Of a stretch of 36,931 nt of DNA, positions 16,219 to 24,380 are shown piece by piece; position 1 is the stretch's first letter, and each line of letters begins with the position of its first letter. The translations under genes and the position numbers were made by a program. Source of the DNA: Chitinophagales bacterium. GTDB lineage: Bacteria; Bacteroidota; Bacteroidia; Chitinophagales; Saprospiraceae. The notes beneath the pieces are model-generated. The model saw only the letters and a list, made by a program, of their open reading frames with translations. It did no database searches and was not told where the DNA came from. The DNA lies in contig JAKSDI010000308.1 in NCBI GenBank assembly GCA_022360175.1, positions 1-36,931 on the forward strand. The letters run 5' to 3'.

Positions 16219-16992
16219 TTATTTTTTCAGAGATTTAGCACATCGGAAACCTAAACTTTGGATACAGTAATTAGCTTTTATACTTCCTCGAAAAGCATAG
16301 CGCATGAATGCTGCATAATCCATTAAATCAGTGGCATTAACAGATCCTCCGGCACAAAACAGGCTTTTATCAGTATCTACATCTTTGCGAGATTCACCAG
16401 AAATGAGAACAGAATTAAAATCACTAGTCCACTCCCATACCAAACCATGCATATCATATATTCCCCAGTAGTTTTTATAAGTGCTGCCTACTTCTTTTTT
16501 ATAAGTTTGGGGTGTTTCATAACTTTCTATAATCCGTTGATTGAATAAACTATCTCTTTGAGCATTGCGTTTAGTTTCGCTGGCCATCGCTACGTATTCC
16601 CATTCATCCATCGTTGGCAATCTTTTTCCTATACAATCACAATAGGCTTTAGCCGCATACCAGGAGATATTTGTGATTGGAGAGTTTGGTAGGGCTTCTT
16701 TATTCGGGCTTAAATCATTTTCCCATTTTGATAAATAATTTTTATCTGCGAATAAACTGATCACTTTAGATTTTTGCCACTTAGGGTTCGTCTTTAAAAA
16801 GGAGAGGTACTGTTCATTGGTTACAGGATATATATCTAATAGAAATGTCTCTACAGAAACCCTTGCTTCGTTAGAACCATAGAGAGGAACAAAGTCCCCT
16901 CCATTGATTCTTTTCATCGCTGGCATATCCTGTGCCAAAAAGTTTGTTTGGATAAAAAAAATACTCAATACTATAAAGCTAATTCTTTTCAT
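16219..16992 (-). CDS. nirV: NirV, formylglycine-generating-enzyme-like protein
   Basis: 257 residues with a signal peptide (IFFIQTNFLAQ) and the sulfatase-modifying-factor (FGE) fold: MKRINGGDFVPLYG, DIYPVTNEQYLSF, ISWYAAKAYCDCIGKRLPT, the WEYVAMASE segment and GFRCAKS at the end. Genes of this type next to nirK are known as nirV in other denitrifiers. Their exact role is not settled. The start codon overlaps the nirK stop (TAATG), so the two are translationally coupled. The protein should be periplasmic, like NirK, and may assist its maturation. Confidence 0.85.
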   Translation of the reverse strand: MKRISFIVLSIFFIQTNFLAQDMPAMKRINGGDFVPLYGSNEARVSVETFLLDIYPVTNEQYLSFLKTNPKWQKSKVISLFADKNYLSKWENDLSPNKEALPNSPITNISWYAAKAYCDCIGKRLPTMDEWEYVAMASETKRNAQRDSLFNQRIIESYETPQTYKKEVGSTYKNYWGIYDMHGLVWEWTSDFNSVLISGESRKDVDTDKSLFCAGGSVNATDLMDYAAFMRYAFRGSIKANYCIQSLGFRCAKSLKK

Positions 16993-18473
16993 TAATGACT
17001 ATTTCGGACTCTGGCAACATCGCTTTCAGAGACTTCGGTTTTATTATTTTCCCAACTGTTATAAATATAAGTCATGACACTTGCGACTTCTCGGTCACTT
17101 AGTACTTGCTTAGGCATGATGTTGTTATACTTTTCTCCATTTACAGTAATCTCGCCGGATTTTCCGTTAACAACGACACCAATAGCTCGGTCTACATCTT
17201 CATTTAGGTAATCTGATTTTGCTAAAGGAGGGAATGCAGCCGTTATACCTCTTCCTGTGGGCTGATGACAAGCCAGGCAGGTTTTGTCATAAACTGTTTT
17301 TCCTAGTTTCATTTTCTCAGTCAGCGTCAGTGCTTTGGTAGGAGATTTATTGACAAGGCCTTCGTCGGGCATTTCTTGAATAGTCCCTCCTTCTGGTTGA
17401 TAGATTCCTTCTTGTTGTTTACCTGAATAAACGCTTGCATTTTCTGGGCCACTAACGGTTAGCATACCAAGCGCTCCTTTGTTGAACGCTCTGAAGATGG
17501 AGTGATCTACTAGTATAAAAGTCCCCGGAACATCTACTTTGAATTCAACAATTGCAGAGCCCCCCGCAGGTACTAGAGTGGTTTGAACGTCTTTATTGAT
17601 CATATCTCCCCCCTCAACATTAACTTTGTCAAAAATCTCTCCAATTACGTGAAAAGAAGAAACTAGATTAGGCCCGCCGTTTCCTACAAACAAGCGAACG
17701 GTTTCACCTACCTCTGCAGTGATTGCATTATCACCCGTTAAAGAACCTACCTTACCATTAAACACCACGTAATCGGCATCTTCATCTACTGCTTTTTTCA
17801 TGTCGAATGCTTGTAGGCCTTGTTCACCGTTTTCCCCCTTAGTATAAAAATCTCCCTGCATGACATAGTATTCTCTATCCACTTCAGGAAGGCCACCTGC
17901 TGGCTCTACTAATATTAATCCGTACATCCCATTTGCAATGTGCATGCCTACCGGAGCAGTGGCGCAATGGTAAACATATAATCCAGGATTAAGTGCTTTG
18001 AACGAGAATGTTGTCTGATGGCCTGGTGCTACGAATGAGGATGTTGCTCCTCCTCCCGGGCCGGTTACAGCATGTAAATCAATGTTGTGGGGTAGTTTGT
18101 TGTCTGGATGATTTTTTAAAGTGAATTCTACCTCATCTCCAATTCTGGTTCGAATAAAACTACCGGGAACACTGCCACCAAAGGTCCAGTAGACATAAGT
18201 AACTCCATCCGTCATTTCTTCTTCCTTTTCCAATATTTCCATGTCTACTATTAGTTTGGTCGCTGCTCTTGAACCAATAGGTTTTGGCACTTTGGGAGGA
18301 GCTGTAAGCTCGGCAGTCATTTCACCCTGGACGGCAATTTCACTGGCATCTATTTTTTGAGAACTATTCTCTGGAGTAGCGTTACTTTCGCAGCTCAAAA
18401 ACAAGGCTGTAAAAAATAAGAAGGAAAGCACTCCTTTTATTATATCCGTTGTATTTAGATTTAATCTGGTCAT
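16992..18473 (-). CDS. nirK: NirK, copper nitrite reductase fused to cytochrome c
   Basis: 493 residues, exported as a lipoprotein (LFLSC, Cys28). Two cupredoxin domains carry every expected ligand: type 1 copper by His129, Cys170, His178 and Met183; type 2 copper by His134, His169 and His324; catalytic Asp132 and His275. A linker of about 45 residues leads to a C-terminal cytochrome c domain (about 385-475) with CLACH (Cys399, Cys402, His403) and a probable Met453 ligand. It reduces nitrite to nitric oxide in the periplasm, and the fused heme probably feeds electrons to the type 1 copper. The start is 17 bp from a palindromic element at 18491. Confidence 0.97.
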   Translation of the reverse strand: MTRLNLNTTDIIKGVLSFLFFTALFLSCESNATPENSSQKIDASEIAVQGEMTAELTAPPKVPKPIGSRAATKLIVDMEILEKEEEMTDGVTYVYWTFGGSVPGSFIRTRIGDEVEFTLKNHPDNKLPHNIDLHAVTGPGGGATSSFVAPGHQTTFSFKALNPGLYVYHCATAPVGMHIANGMYGLILVEPAGGLPEVDREYYVMQGDFYTKGENGEQGLQAFDMKKAVDEDADYVVFNGKVGSLTGDNAITAEVGETVRLFVGNGGPNLVSSFHVIGEIFDKVNVEGGDMINKDVQTTLVPAGGSAIVEFKVDVPGTFILVDHSIFRAFNKGALGMLTVSGPENASVYSGKQQEGIYQPEGGTIQEMPDEGLVNKSPTKALTLTEKMKLGKTVYDKTCLACHQPTGRGITAAFPPLAKSDYLNEDVDRAIGVVVNGKSGEITVNGEKYNNIMPKQVLSDREVASVMTYIYNSWENNKTEVSESDVARVRNSH

Positions 18474-18490
18474 ATTTAGTAATAGTATTT

Positions 18491-18656
18491 TAAGTAAGAG
18501 CGCATAATTAGATTGCTTTTTTGGTGGATCAGTTTTTTGCTCAAATCAAGGCGCGGCGGAGTGTAATAGCCAAAGTTATTAACACGAGTACGCAAGGCAG
18601 ATATGGGTAAAAAGATGCCACCATAAAAAGATTAATTAAATGTGCTCTCTTACTTA
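18491..18656. repeat. 166-bp palindromic element just upstream of nirK
   Basis: Ends TAAGTAAGAG (18491-18500) and CTCTTACTTA (18647-18656) are perfect inverted repeats. Inside them GGTGGATC (18533) and GATGCCACC (18614) continue an imperfect full-length hairpin. The centre has AAGGCGCGGCGGAGTG and ACGAGTACGCAAGGC. It ends 17 bp before the nirK start codon, so it lies in the promoter or leader of nirK. A perfect TAnnTTTG-type TAACTTTG in nirK orientation lies inside it at 18578-18571, but no TTTG is found 19 bp before it. The rest of the gap, 18657-18959, shows only short repeats of TTTTAAAACTTG. Confidence 0.75.
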
Positions 18657-18878
18657 GGCAATCGAAATATTTAAAACTTGTTTTTTGTAGGCTATTAAGA
18701 GTTTTAAAACTTGCTTAGTAAGGTGGCTCCATATTATTGCAGTTGTTTTAGAAATCGTTGGGAGTCAAAAAGCGTAACGCTATCTTTAGCTAAGCCATCA
18801 GTCGAAGTACAAAGGAGGCAAAAAATGATACTATAGCTAATACCATGATTGCGAATGGGGGACGTCACTCAAAATAGA

Positions 18879-18918
18879 GGGGAAAGGACTATTTTGATAA
18901 CGATTGCTCTCTTTCCCC
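18879..18918 (-). terminator. Possible norCB terminator hairpin
   Basis: GGGGAAAG (18879-18886) and CTTTCCCC (18911-18918) form an 8-bp stem 42 bp beyond the norB stop codon. In norB orientation the stem is followed by TCTATTTTG, a weak T-tract. It would separate norCB from nirK. Confidence 0.4.
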
Positions 18919-18959
18919 AACAATTTCCTGATTAATAAATAATGAGAATCTTTGCCTGT

Positions 18960-20294
18960 CTATGCAGGTTCTAATGCTTCATCAGTGGGCTTGCCATATT
19001 TGAAAAAGTTGATGATATATAGGATAATTCCAAGGGTGAATAAGGAAGCTGCGGCTATTAAAATAAGGAAGTGAACCTCCATTTCTTGCTGAACATCAAT
19101 AAAATCCATCCCTACTTTTCTTTCCAAATAAACTTGAGCCACTCCAGCTGCTGCAAAGGCTGTAGTCATACCTATCATCCCAATATTGGATAACCAGAAA
19201 GCATAACTAGCTCCTGGTTTGGTATACATTTTTCTTCCTGTAATTAAAGGCATTGCATAGGTAATCATACCTAAAACTAACATCCCATATGCTCCCCAAA
19301 ATGCTAAATGGCCATGCATGGCTGTGACAAAAGTTCCGTGTGTCCACATATTAACAGAGGGCAACGTATGAGCAACACCTAACAAACCTGCACCAACAAA
19401 TGAAATAATAGCAGTACCCAGTGTCCATGTTAAAGCCATTTTATTGGGATGCCTTTTTTCTCCTTTTCGATACATTGCTACAGCAAATAATGCCATGCCT
19501 AAAAAAGCTAGTGGTTCTAATGCTGAAAAAATACCCCCAATCATTAACCAGTACTTGGGAGTACCTATGTAATAATAATGGTGGCCTGTACCAAGAACAC
19601 CTGAGAGAAAAGTGAGCCCTACAATTACATATAACCATTTTTCAATAACTTCTCTGTCTACTCCGGTCAACTTAATCAATAGATAAGCTAAAATACCTCC
19701 CATGATAAGCTCCCAGACACCTTCCACCCAAAGGTGTACGACCCACCATCTGAAGAAAGAATCCATGGTCTGATTGTCAAACCAAACCATTCCGGGTAAA
19801 TACAATAATGCGGCAAAAAAGAGGCCCATTGATAGTACTAAAGCAGTGGTTGTTCTTTTCTTTCCTTTATATAAAGTCATGAGGAGTACGTAAAGAAATA
19901 ATAATACATTTACGACCACTAAGTAGTCAAGAGGCCTTGGTATCTCCAAAAATTTTCTTCCTTCCCACCAGCCGATATGGAATCCAATAACTGCAACAAC
20001 CCCTACTATTGCTAAGCTCCAAAATTGGAGTTTTACAAGAGGTATAGAAATCAGTTCTCTTTCAGCTTCGTCCGGAATAATAAAATAGGCAGCCCCCATA
20101 AAACCACTTAATATCCAAACTACTAATAAGTTTTTATGGGTAGCAGTTGCTGCATTAAAAGGGATGAGCTCATGCAATCCATCATAACCAAGATGAGCAA
20201 AAGCCATTACAAAACCATAGGTGATTTGCAAAATAAAAAGCACCATGCTAAGTGCAAAAAACCAATAAGCTACTTGTTGAGATTTATATTTCAT
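18960..20294 (-). CDS. norB: NorB, catalytic subunit of cytochrome c nitric oxide reductase
   Basis: 444 residues and twelve probable transmembrane helices, without the N-terminal quinol-oxidising extension of qNor. All key residues are present at a constant offset of 20 from the Pseudomonas enzyme: iron-B ligands His187, His238 and His239; glutamates 191, 195 and 260; heme b3 ligand His327; heme b ligands His53 and His329. It reduces two NO to N2O at the membrane, with electrons from NorC. It follows norC by 73 bp. A possible terminator lies just downstream at 18879-18918. Confidence 0.97.
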   Translation of the reverse strand: MKYKSQQVAYWFFALSMVLFILQITYGFVMAFAHLGYDGLHELIPFNAATATHKNLLVVWILSGFMGAAYFIIPDEAERELISIPLVKLQFWSLAIVGVVAVIGFHIGWWEGRKFLEIPRPLDYLVVVNVLLFLYVLLMTLYKGKKRTTTALVLSMGLFFAALLYLPGMVWFDNQTMDSFFRWWVVHLWVEGVWELIMGGILAYLLIKLTGVDREVIEKWLYVIVGLTFLSGVLGTGHHYYYIGTPKYWLMIGGIFSALEPLAFLGMALFAVAMYRKGEKRHPNKMALTWTLGTAIISFVGAGLLGVAHTLPSVNMWTHGTFVTAMHGHLAFWGAYGMLVLGMITYAMPLITGRKMYTKPGASYAFWLSNIGMIGMTTAFAAAGVAQVYLERKVGMDFIDVQQEMEVHFLILIAAASLFTLGIILYIINFFKYGKPTDEALEPA

Positions 20295-20367
20295 TTTGAA
20301 TTGAATTTAAGGATACGGAGTCCTATTTTTTGGACCTCGAATTTTTTAGGATAATGTAGTTGGAAAC

Positions 20368-20808
20368 CTACTCTGTTGGTACTTTGCCTTTTAAATCTGG
20401 CTCTGGCGGGAAACCATTAAGATCTATTTCTCCTACCCATTTTAAAAATGCAACTACATCTTCTGCTTCTTTTTCTGTCATGGCATAAGCAACCATCTTC
20501 CTGCCTCGTGGCTGCCATGGTTCTTTGCTCATTAGGACAATTTTGCAGTATTCCTCTCCTTTTCTATCAATTACCTTGGTGAGTTCAGGGGCATAATAAG
20601 CTCCTTCTCCCATAATTGTATGGCATCCCATACAGTTGTTTTTGTCAAATAATTCTTTTCCTCTTATTACAGACTCCGTCATATTTTCCTCATGAGTTTG
20701 TTTTGGTACTTCTTGAGATAAAGTGTGCCAGGAGAGTCCCAAAAAAATGAAGAAAAACAAGACAGTCCCTCCTAAAAAGAATGTCCTTGCTTGATTTTTC
20801 GTTAGCAT
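20368..20808 (-). CDS. norC: NorC, cytochrome c subunit of nitric oxide reductase
   Basis: 146 residues. An N-terminal membrane anchor (about 10-28) is followed by a mono-heme cytochrome c domain with CMGCH (Cys59, Cys62, His63), the family sequence TIMGEGAYYAPELT and a probable Met ligand at 105 or 110. It passes electrons from periplasmic donors to NorB. It is the first gene of norCB. Upstream (20809-20930) there is no convincing Fnr/Dnr-type palindrome and no full TTTG-N19-TAnnTTTG promoter. Confidence 0.95.
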   Translation of the reverse strand: MLTKNQARTFFLGGTVLFFFIFLGLSWHTLSQEVPKQTHEENMTESVIRGKELFDKNNCMGCHTIMGEGAYYAPELTKVIDRKGEEYCKIVLMSKEPWQPRGRKMVAYAMTEKEAEDVVAFLKWVGEIDLNGFPPEPDLKGKVPTE

Positions 20809-21084
20809 GATTTTTCGTTTTTAATGATGCTTTAAAAAGCTAACAGCTTTGTTTATTGTAAATATAAAAGATAAAAAGGTAAAAAGAGTCTTTTGTCTTT
20901 TATTTTTTCAAAAAAAGCCTTTTTACCCTATAGAGAATAGCAGGATGTTGGAGACTTCCTTGCTTAACCATCATTTAGAAGGGGAGGCGTATATGGTTGC
21001 TTTGATTGCAGGAAGCAATTTTCCTAAGCATATAGTTCATTTGCTTCCTGAATTATTATCATATTGATTTTTTAAGTAAGTGAC
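20809..21084. other. Intergenic region upstream of norC
   Basis: It holds an AT-rich hairpin with arms GGTAAAAAG (20878-20886) and CTTTTTACC (20919-20927). In minus orientation the hairpin is followed by TTTTTATC, so it could end the transcript of the gene at 21085. The plus strand has a 40-codon frame at 20944-21067 (MLETSLLNHHLEGEAYMVAL) without a clear ribosome site. Its reality is doubtful. Only degenerate -7-like elements (TATCTTTT, TATATTTA) are seen for norC. Confidence 0.4.
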
Positions 21085-21708
21085 TTAACTAGCTTTTTTC
21101 TTTTTCTGCTTTTCCAGTTCTCTTATACGTGCCTTTTTAGCTTCAGATATTTCACCAGTTTCAGCAAAAACCTTTAATTCTTTTAAAGATTCAGGGAGTT
21201 CTTTTTCGATGATTTTTTGAAGTTTGCCACCAAATAAAAAGCCCATGAAGGGTTTCAAACGCATAGTAGCATTCATCGTTAAGGTTGATTGATCAGGGCT
21301 TACTTCAGTTACAACCCAATGATTGTTGGCAGATAATAGAAAGCTTGGGCCTCCTCCGGTAAACTCATAGGCTAATTCCCTGTGTTTTTCATCAAAGAGG
21401 GTTAATTTTTCGTGTACCTCGCTATAGCCTTTTAAGTTGACATAACAAGTTCGCTCGCTACAAGTGGCACCTTCAAACTCTGGTTCTCCAGAACCTACCG
21501 CATGATCTATGCTTGTAAGCCATTCTCCTACATTATCAAATTGGCGAACGATATTCCAAAGCGAATCTGCTGATACATGGATGATATCACTTGTCTTTAC
21601 GACCTTAACCTCCCGGTACTTCTGTTCTTTTTGAGCCATGATAGTTGAGTTAAATGTGATGAATGCTATTCCCAATAGCATTAGATATTTTAGAAAATTT
21701 TGTTCCAT
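21085..21708 (-). CDS. Exported SRPBCC (polyketide cyclase/MxaD-like) protein
   Basis: 207 residues from the ATG at 21708, which gives a signal peptide (FLKYLMLLGIAFITFNSTIMAQ region). A longer frame from 21753 would begin inside a repeat terminus and before the predicted transcription start. The SRPBCC core begins VVKTSDIIHVSADSLWNIVRQ and contains FDNVGEWLTSIDHA and a glycine-rich turn GSGEPEFEGA. The tail is highly charged (EKQKKKKAS). It should bind a hydrophobic ligand in the periplasm. It follows the AraC gene at 21794, and its promoter carries the tandem repeats at 21782-21823. Confidence 0.82.
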   Translation of the reverse strand: MEQNFLKYLMLLGIAFITFNSTIMAQKEQKYREVKVVKTSDIIHVSADSLWNIVRQFDNVGEWLTSIDHAVGSGEPEFEGATCSERTCYVNLKGYSEVHEKLTLFDEKHRELAYEFTGGGPSFLLSANNHWVVTEVSPDQSTLTMNATMRLKPFMGFLFGGKLQKIIEKELPESLKELKVFAETGEISEAKKARIRELEKQKKKKAS

Positions 21709-21712
21709 CATC

Positions 21713-21735
21713 GAGATGTTTTTAAACAACTTCAT
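21713..21735. repeat. Solo end of the MITE-like element
   Basis: GATGTTTTTAAACAACTTCAT here is identical to the right end of the element at 1-169. No rest of the element is recognisable around it, so it is either a solo terminus left by excision or a decayed copy. It lies in the leader of the SRPBCC gene, directly before its start codon. Confidence 0.6.
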
Positions 21736-21750
21736 TAAATAATGTTGGAA

Positions 21751-21823
21751 CAAAAATACCGGAAGGGGAGAGGAGCCTTTTGACTTAGAAGTTTTATCGT
21801 TTGTCTGAGAAGTTTAATCTGTA
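21751..21823 (-). promoter_or_regulatory. Promoter with tandem 21-bp repeats (AraC-type), SRPBCC gene
   Basis: A perfect -7 element TATTTTTG lies at 21758-21751 on the minus strand. After 23 bp come two direct 21-bp units, 21782-21802 and 21803-21823, both containing AGAAGTTT. No TTTG is found at the -33 place. The units overlap the last codons of the AraC gene (stop at 21794-21796). They are nearly the same as the pair at 22686-22727, so the AraC protein encoded between them probably binds both. Confidence 0.65.
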
Positions 21824-22645
21824 TTCAGAAGGAGAAATGCCATATTTCGCTTTAAAAACCCTTGACATATGTGCAAGCGTTTTGAACTCACAATCATAAG
21901 CGATATTACTGAGGCTTTCATCGGAATAGGGTAGGAGGCTGGCTACCTTTTCTATTCGTCGATTGATGATGTAATTATTGGGAGTATCGTTGTAAACCTG
22001 TTTGAATTTCTTTTTGAAAGAAGAAAGACTGAGGTTGGTTAGCTGAGCCAATTCAGTAATACTAAGAGAGGAGCAAATATGTGCTTTGATTACTTCTTTA
22101 AATTCGAAAGTCCTTTTCTCAAAAAGATTATTCATGATTGCTTTTACCTTGGGGGCATCTTCAGTTTGCAAAAGCAATACGATCAGCTCTTTGAGCTTGA
22201 GTGTTAAAAATTCCTCTGTCAATAATTCCTGATGATCAAAGTAAGAAATGAGATTGTCGATGAATTGCCTGAGCAATGGATTGACTACTACTTTTACACT
22301 ATTGGCGGTTAAAGAAGTGCCTCCCTGTTCATAAAAAGGGGAAGGCGTATCAGCATATATTTTTTCTAAAACTTCTTTATGAAAGCGGATTGATAATGCG
22401 CTGTAAACCGGGTTTCCATTAATAGGAAGCGTTTTTAAGGTGCTGTTGCCGCATTTAGCAAGCACTGCATCCTGTGCACTTAATTTGAGTTCATCAATTT
22501 CTGAATAACTGATACAGGCTCCTTTTAAAATAAATACAAATGCTGCCTCATTTTCAGGCATTGGGGTAGGCATTGTAACAAGCTCGTTGATTGTCACAAT
22601 GCTAAATAAGGATTTACCAAATAATTCTATGGTTCTAATCTCCAT
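21794..22645 (-). CDS. AraC-family regulator, paralogue of the one at 7825
   Basis: 283 residues, with an N-terminal cupin-like domain and a C-terminal AraC DNA-binding domain (about 190-283; LANLT-like SITELAQLTNLSLSSFKKKF, then the second helix pair ending ISPSEYRLN). It aligns over its whole length with the protein at 7825. Matching pairs of 21-bp direct repeats lie upstream of its own start (22686-22727) and upstream of the next gene (21782-21823). This suggests autoregulation plus activation of the SRPBCC gene. It lies next to norCB, but a role in nitric oxide response has no sequence support. Confidence 0.93.
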   Translation of the reverse strand: MEIRTIELFGKSLFSIVTINELVTMPTPMPENEAAFVFILKGACISYSEIDELKLSAQDAVLAKCGNSTLKTLPINGNPVYSALSIRFHKEVLEKIYADTPSPFYEQGGTSLTANSVKVVVNPLLRQFIDNLISYFDHQELLTEEFLTLKLKELIVLLLQTEDAPKVKAIMNNLFEKRTFEFKEVIKAHICSSLSITELAQLTNLSLSSFKKKFKQVYNDTPNNYIINRRIEKVASLLPYSDESLSNIAYDCEFKTLAHMSRVFKAKYGISPSEYRLNFSDKR

Positions 22646-22655
22646 TTTTATAGTG

Positions 22656-22727
22656 CAAAATAGCTGCTACTTGCCTGGACAGCTTGTCTGAGAAGTTTTA
22701 TCCTTTGCCTCAGAAATTTTATCCTAT
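22656..22727 (-). promoter_or_regulatory. Promoter with tandem 21-bp repeats (AraC-type), AraC gene
   Basis: A near -7 element TATTTTG (minus strand, 22662-22656) is followed by a 23-bp gap and two 21-bp units, 22686-22706 and 22707-22727. The units read CTGAGAAGTTTTATCC and CTCAGAAATTTTATCC. The spacing equals that at 21751-21823, and the unit sequence agrees with that site. Confidence 0.6.
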
Positions 22728-22808
22728 TACTGATAGAACATCTGATGAAACAGCTAGTCTTAATCTAAAGTTTCAGGAGAAAAAAGGCAGGCAAACACGA
22801 CTGCAGCT

Positions 22809-23264
22809 CTACACAAAATCATTCTCTTTCTTCCCTGAAATGAGCTCTTGATACAATTCATGAGCACTTCGTTCTACCCAGCATTCAGAAAGCTTGTTAG
22901 CTCTTATCGTCCAAATAGCAATGCCTGTGAATGAGATGAACCGATTATCTGCTTCAAGCCCAAAAAGGCCATTGTTCCTTCCTGAGCAAATCCATCTCGA
23001 AACTACTTTGTCCTGTTCTTCATTGAAAAATAGATCAACACTTTCCGTTTTTGCATCAAGAAGCTGTTCCTGAAATATGCCTACCCACTTTTTAAATTCT
23101 TTTCTTCCTCTAACCTCTTTGCCAGCAGTTGTAATGATGTAATCTTCTGTCATTAATTCATCAATAGCATCGAGATCGTGCGGAGCATGCCATACTCTGC
23201 TGAAAAAATCCAGAACCAATTGTTCGGGGATGGATTTGGAAGGAATGTCTGTAGCTTTTTTCAT
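22809..23264 (-). CDS. SnoaL/NTF2-like protein (ester cyclase family)
   Basis: 151 residues from the ATG at 23264. A TTG two codons earlier is less likely. The NTF2-like cone fold is suggested by VLDFFSRVWHAPHDLDAIDELM, then GRKEFKKWVGIFQEQL and FTGIAIWTIRANKLSECWVE. The family includes polyketide cyclases and steroid isomerases, and many members are of unknown function. It lies 53 bp after the alpha/beta hydrolase lipoprotein gene and upstream of an AraC gene, so all may be one regulated cluster for a hydrophobic or ester compound. Confidence 0.8.
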   Translation of the reverse strand: MKKATDIPSKSIPEQLVLDFFSRVWHAPHDLDAIDELMTEDYIITTAGKEVRGRKEFKKWVGIFQEQLLDAKTESVDLFFNEEQDKVVSRWICSGRNNGLFGLEADNRFISFTGIAIWTIRANKLSECWVERSAHELYQELISGKKENDFV

Positions 23265-23317
23265 AGACAATTTGTGTTATAGTCAGACAGATTTAAGGTT
23301 TCTATGAGGGTGATCGA

Positions 23318-24232
23318 TCAGTTGTTGTGAGAGGTTTTTATTTTTTGAATGATCTGCTTGAGGATTTGATTAAATTCCTCTGGCTTTTCGATCATGGGGT
23401 AATGCCCTGTACTATTAATATCCATCACCTCATAGGCGATGCCTGTATTTGCCAGCCCGTCTGTATTAGTAGGAGTAGCATCACTATTAATGAGATAGAG
23501 TTTTTGCTTGAGCATAGATAATCGCTCTTCCTCTATATAAGCATATTTAAAAAGTTCTTCCAGGCTGGATATAGCAGCCTCCGGATTATTTGTTTTGAAA
23601 TCCTCCATGACACGAGCTTTTACCAGGCTGTCTGTGCTTGGATGGAATAATACACTTTCGGCATATGCCGGAGCAATTTCAGAAAAATTACTTTTTAGCA
23701 TTTCCATGAAAGCATTGATTTCAGCTTCCATCTCTTCGGTAAATTCACCTCCAATCTGCTTGAAATTGTCAACTCCAACTACGGCTATTACTTTTTCATT
23801 GTGGAGTGCTGATTCTAATACGATATCTCCACCCATTGAGTGTCCAACCAGAATTACATTGTCCAATTGAAGCTGATCAATGACTGCATTAATATCTGAG
23901 CCATATGCTTCGATGCTCCATGTTGCTCTATTAGTGCCAGATTCGCCAAAACCGGGAAGATCTATCGTTACAACTTTATAATCAGTGTTCAGCGCTTCGA
24001 CCTGATTGGACCAGTAGGTTTGATCAATACACCAGCCATGGACAAAAAGTAGTGTATACGGTCCATCACCATAGCTTTTGTGATTAATAAAAACGCCATC
24101 ATTTTTTATCTGAATATCAGCTTCCGTTGATGGAGCATCTTTAGTATCGGATGTTTCGGTATTTTGAGGAGCATTATTACAAGAAATTACTACAAAAGAA
24201 AATAGTAGGAGAATTGGAATTAGTGACTTCAT
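23318..24232 (-). CDS. Alpha/beta hydrolase lipoprotein
   Basis: 304 residues with a lipobox (FVVISC, Cys18) and a short Thr/Asp-rich linker. The fold is clear: oxyanion segment LLFVHGWCIDQTYW, DLPGFGESG, nucleophile elbow GHSMGG (Ser132), an acidic residue in INSDATPTNTDG and the catalytic His in STGHYPMIEKPEEF. It is an esterase, lipase or lactonase acting at the cell surface or periplasm. The substrate is unknown. The NTF2-like gene follows at 53 bp. Confidence 0.9.
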   Translation of the reverse strand: MKSLIPILLLFSFVVISCNNAPQNTETSDTKDAPSTEADIQIKNDGVFINHKSYGDGPYTLLFVHGWCIDQTYWSNQVEALNTDYKVVTIDLPGFGESGTNRATWSIEAYGSDINAVIDQLQLDNVILVGHSMGGDIVLESALHNEKVIAVVGVDNFKQIGGEFTEEMEAEINAFMEMLKSNFSEIAPAYAESVLFHPSTDSLVKARVMEDFKTNNPEAAISSLEELFKYAYIEEERLSMLKQKLYLINSDATPTNTDGLANTGIAYEVMDINSTGHYPMIEKPEEFNQILKQIIQKIKTSHNN

Positions 24233-24380
24233 TTTTTGTGTGATAAGGGTGATTCAAAAGTCTGCCCAAATTACAAAAATCCTGCTATAGCGTTTTATTG
24301 TTTTAAAATCTGTTTTGTTAAGATTCCGTCTGAAGTGATTATTTGTATTCAATGATATCATCATAGACACAATTACTGCT

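Noticed and set aside
20944-21067. 40-codon plus-strand frame (MLETSLLNHH start)
   Set aside because: The reading is plausible, but it has no convincing ribosome site, promoter or family. It is mentioned only within the intergenic entry.
21085-22645. AraC regulator next to norCB as a nitric-oxide sensor
   Set aside because: No NO-sensing motif is seen and its repeat sites flank only its own module. Adjacency alone does not support the role.
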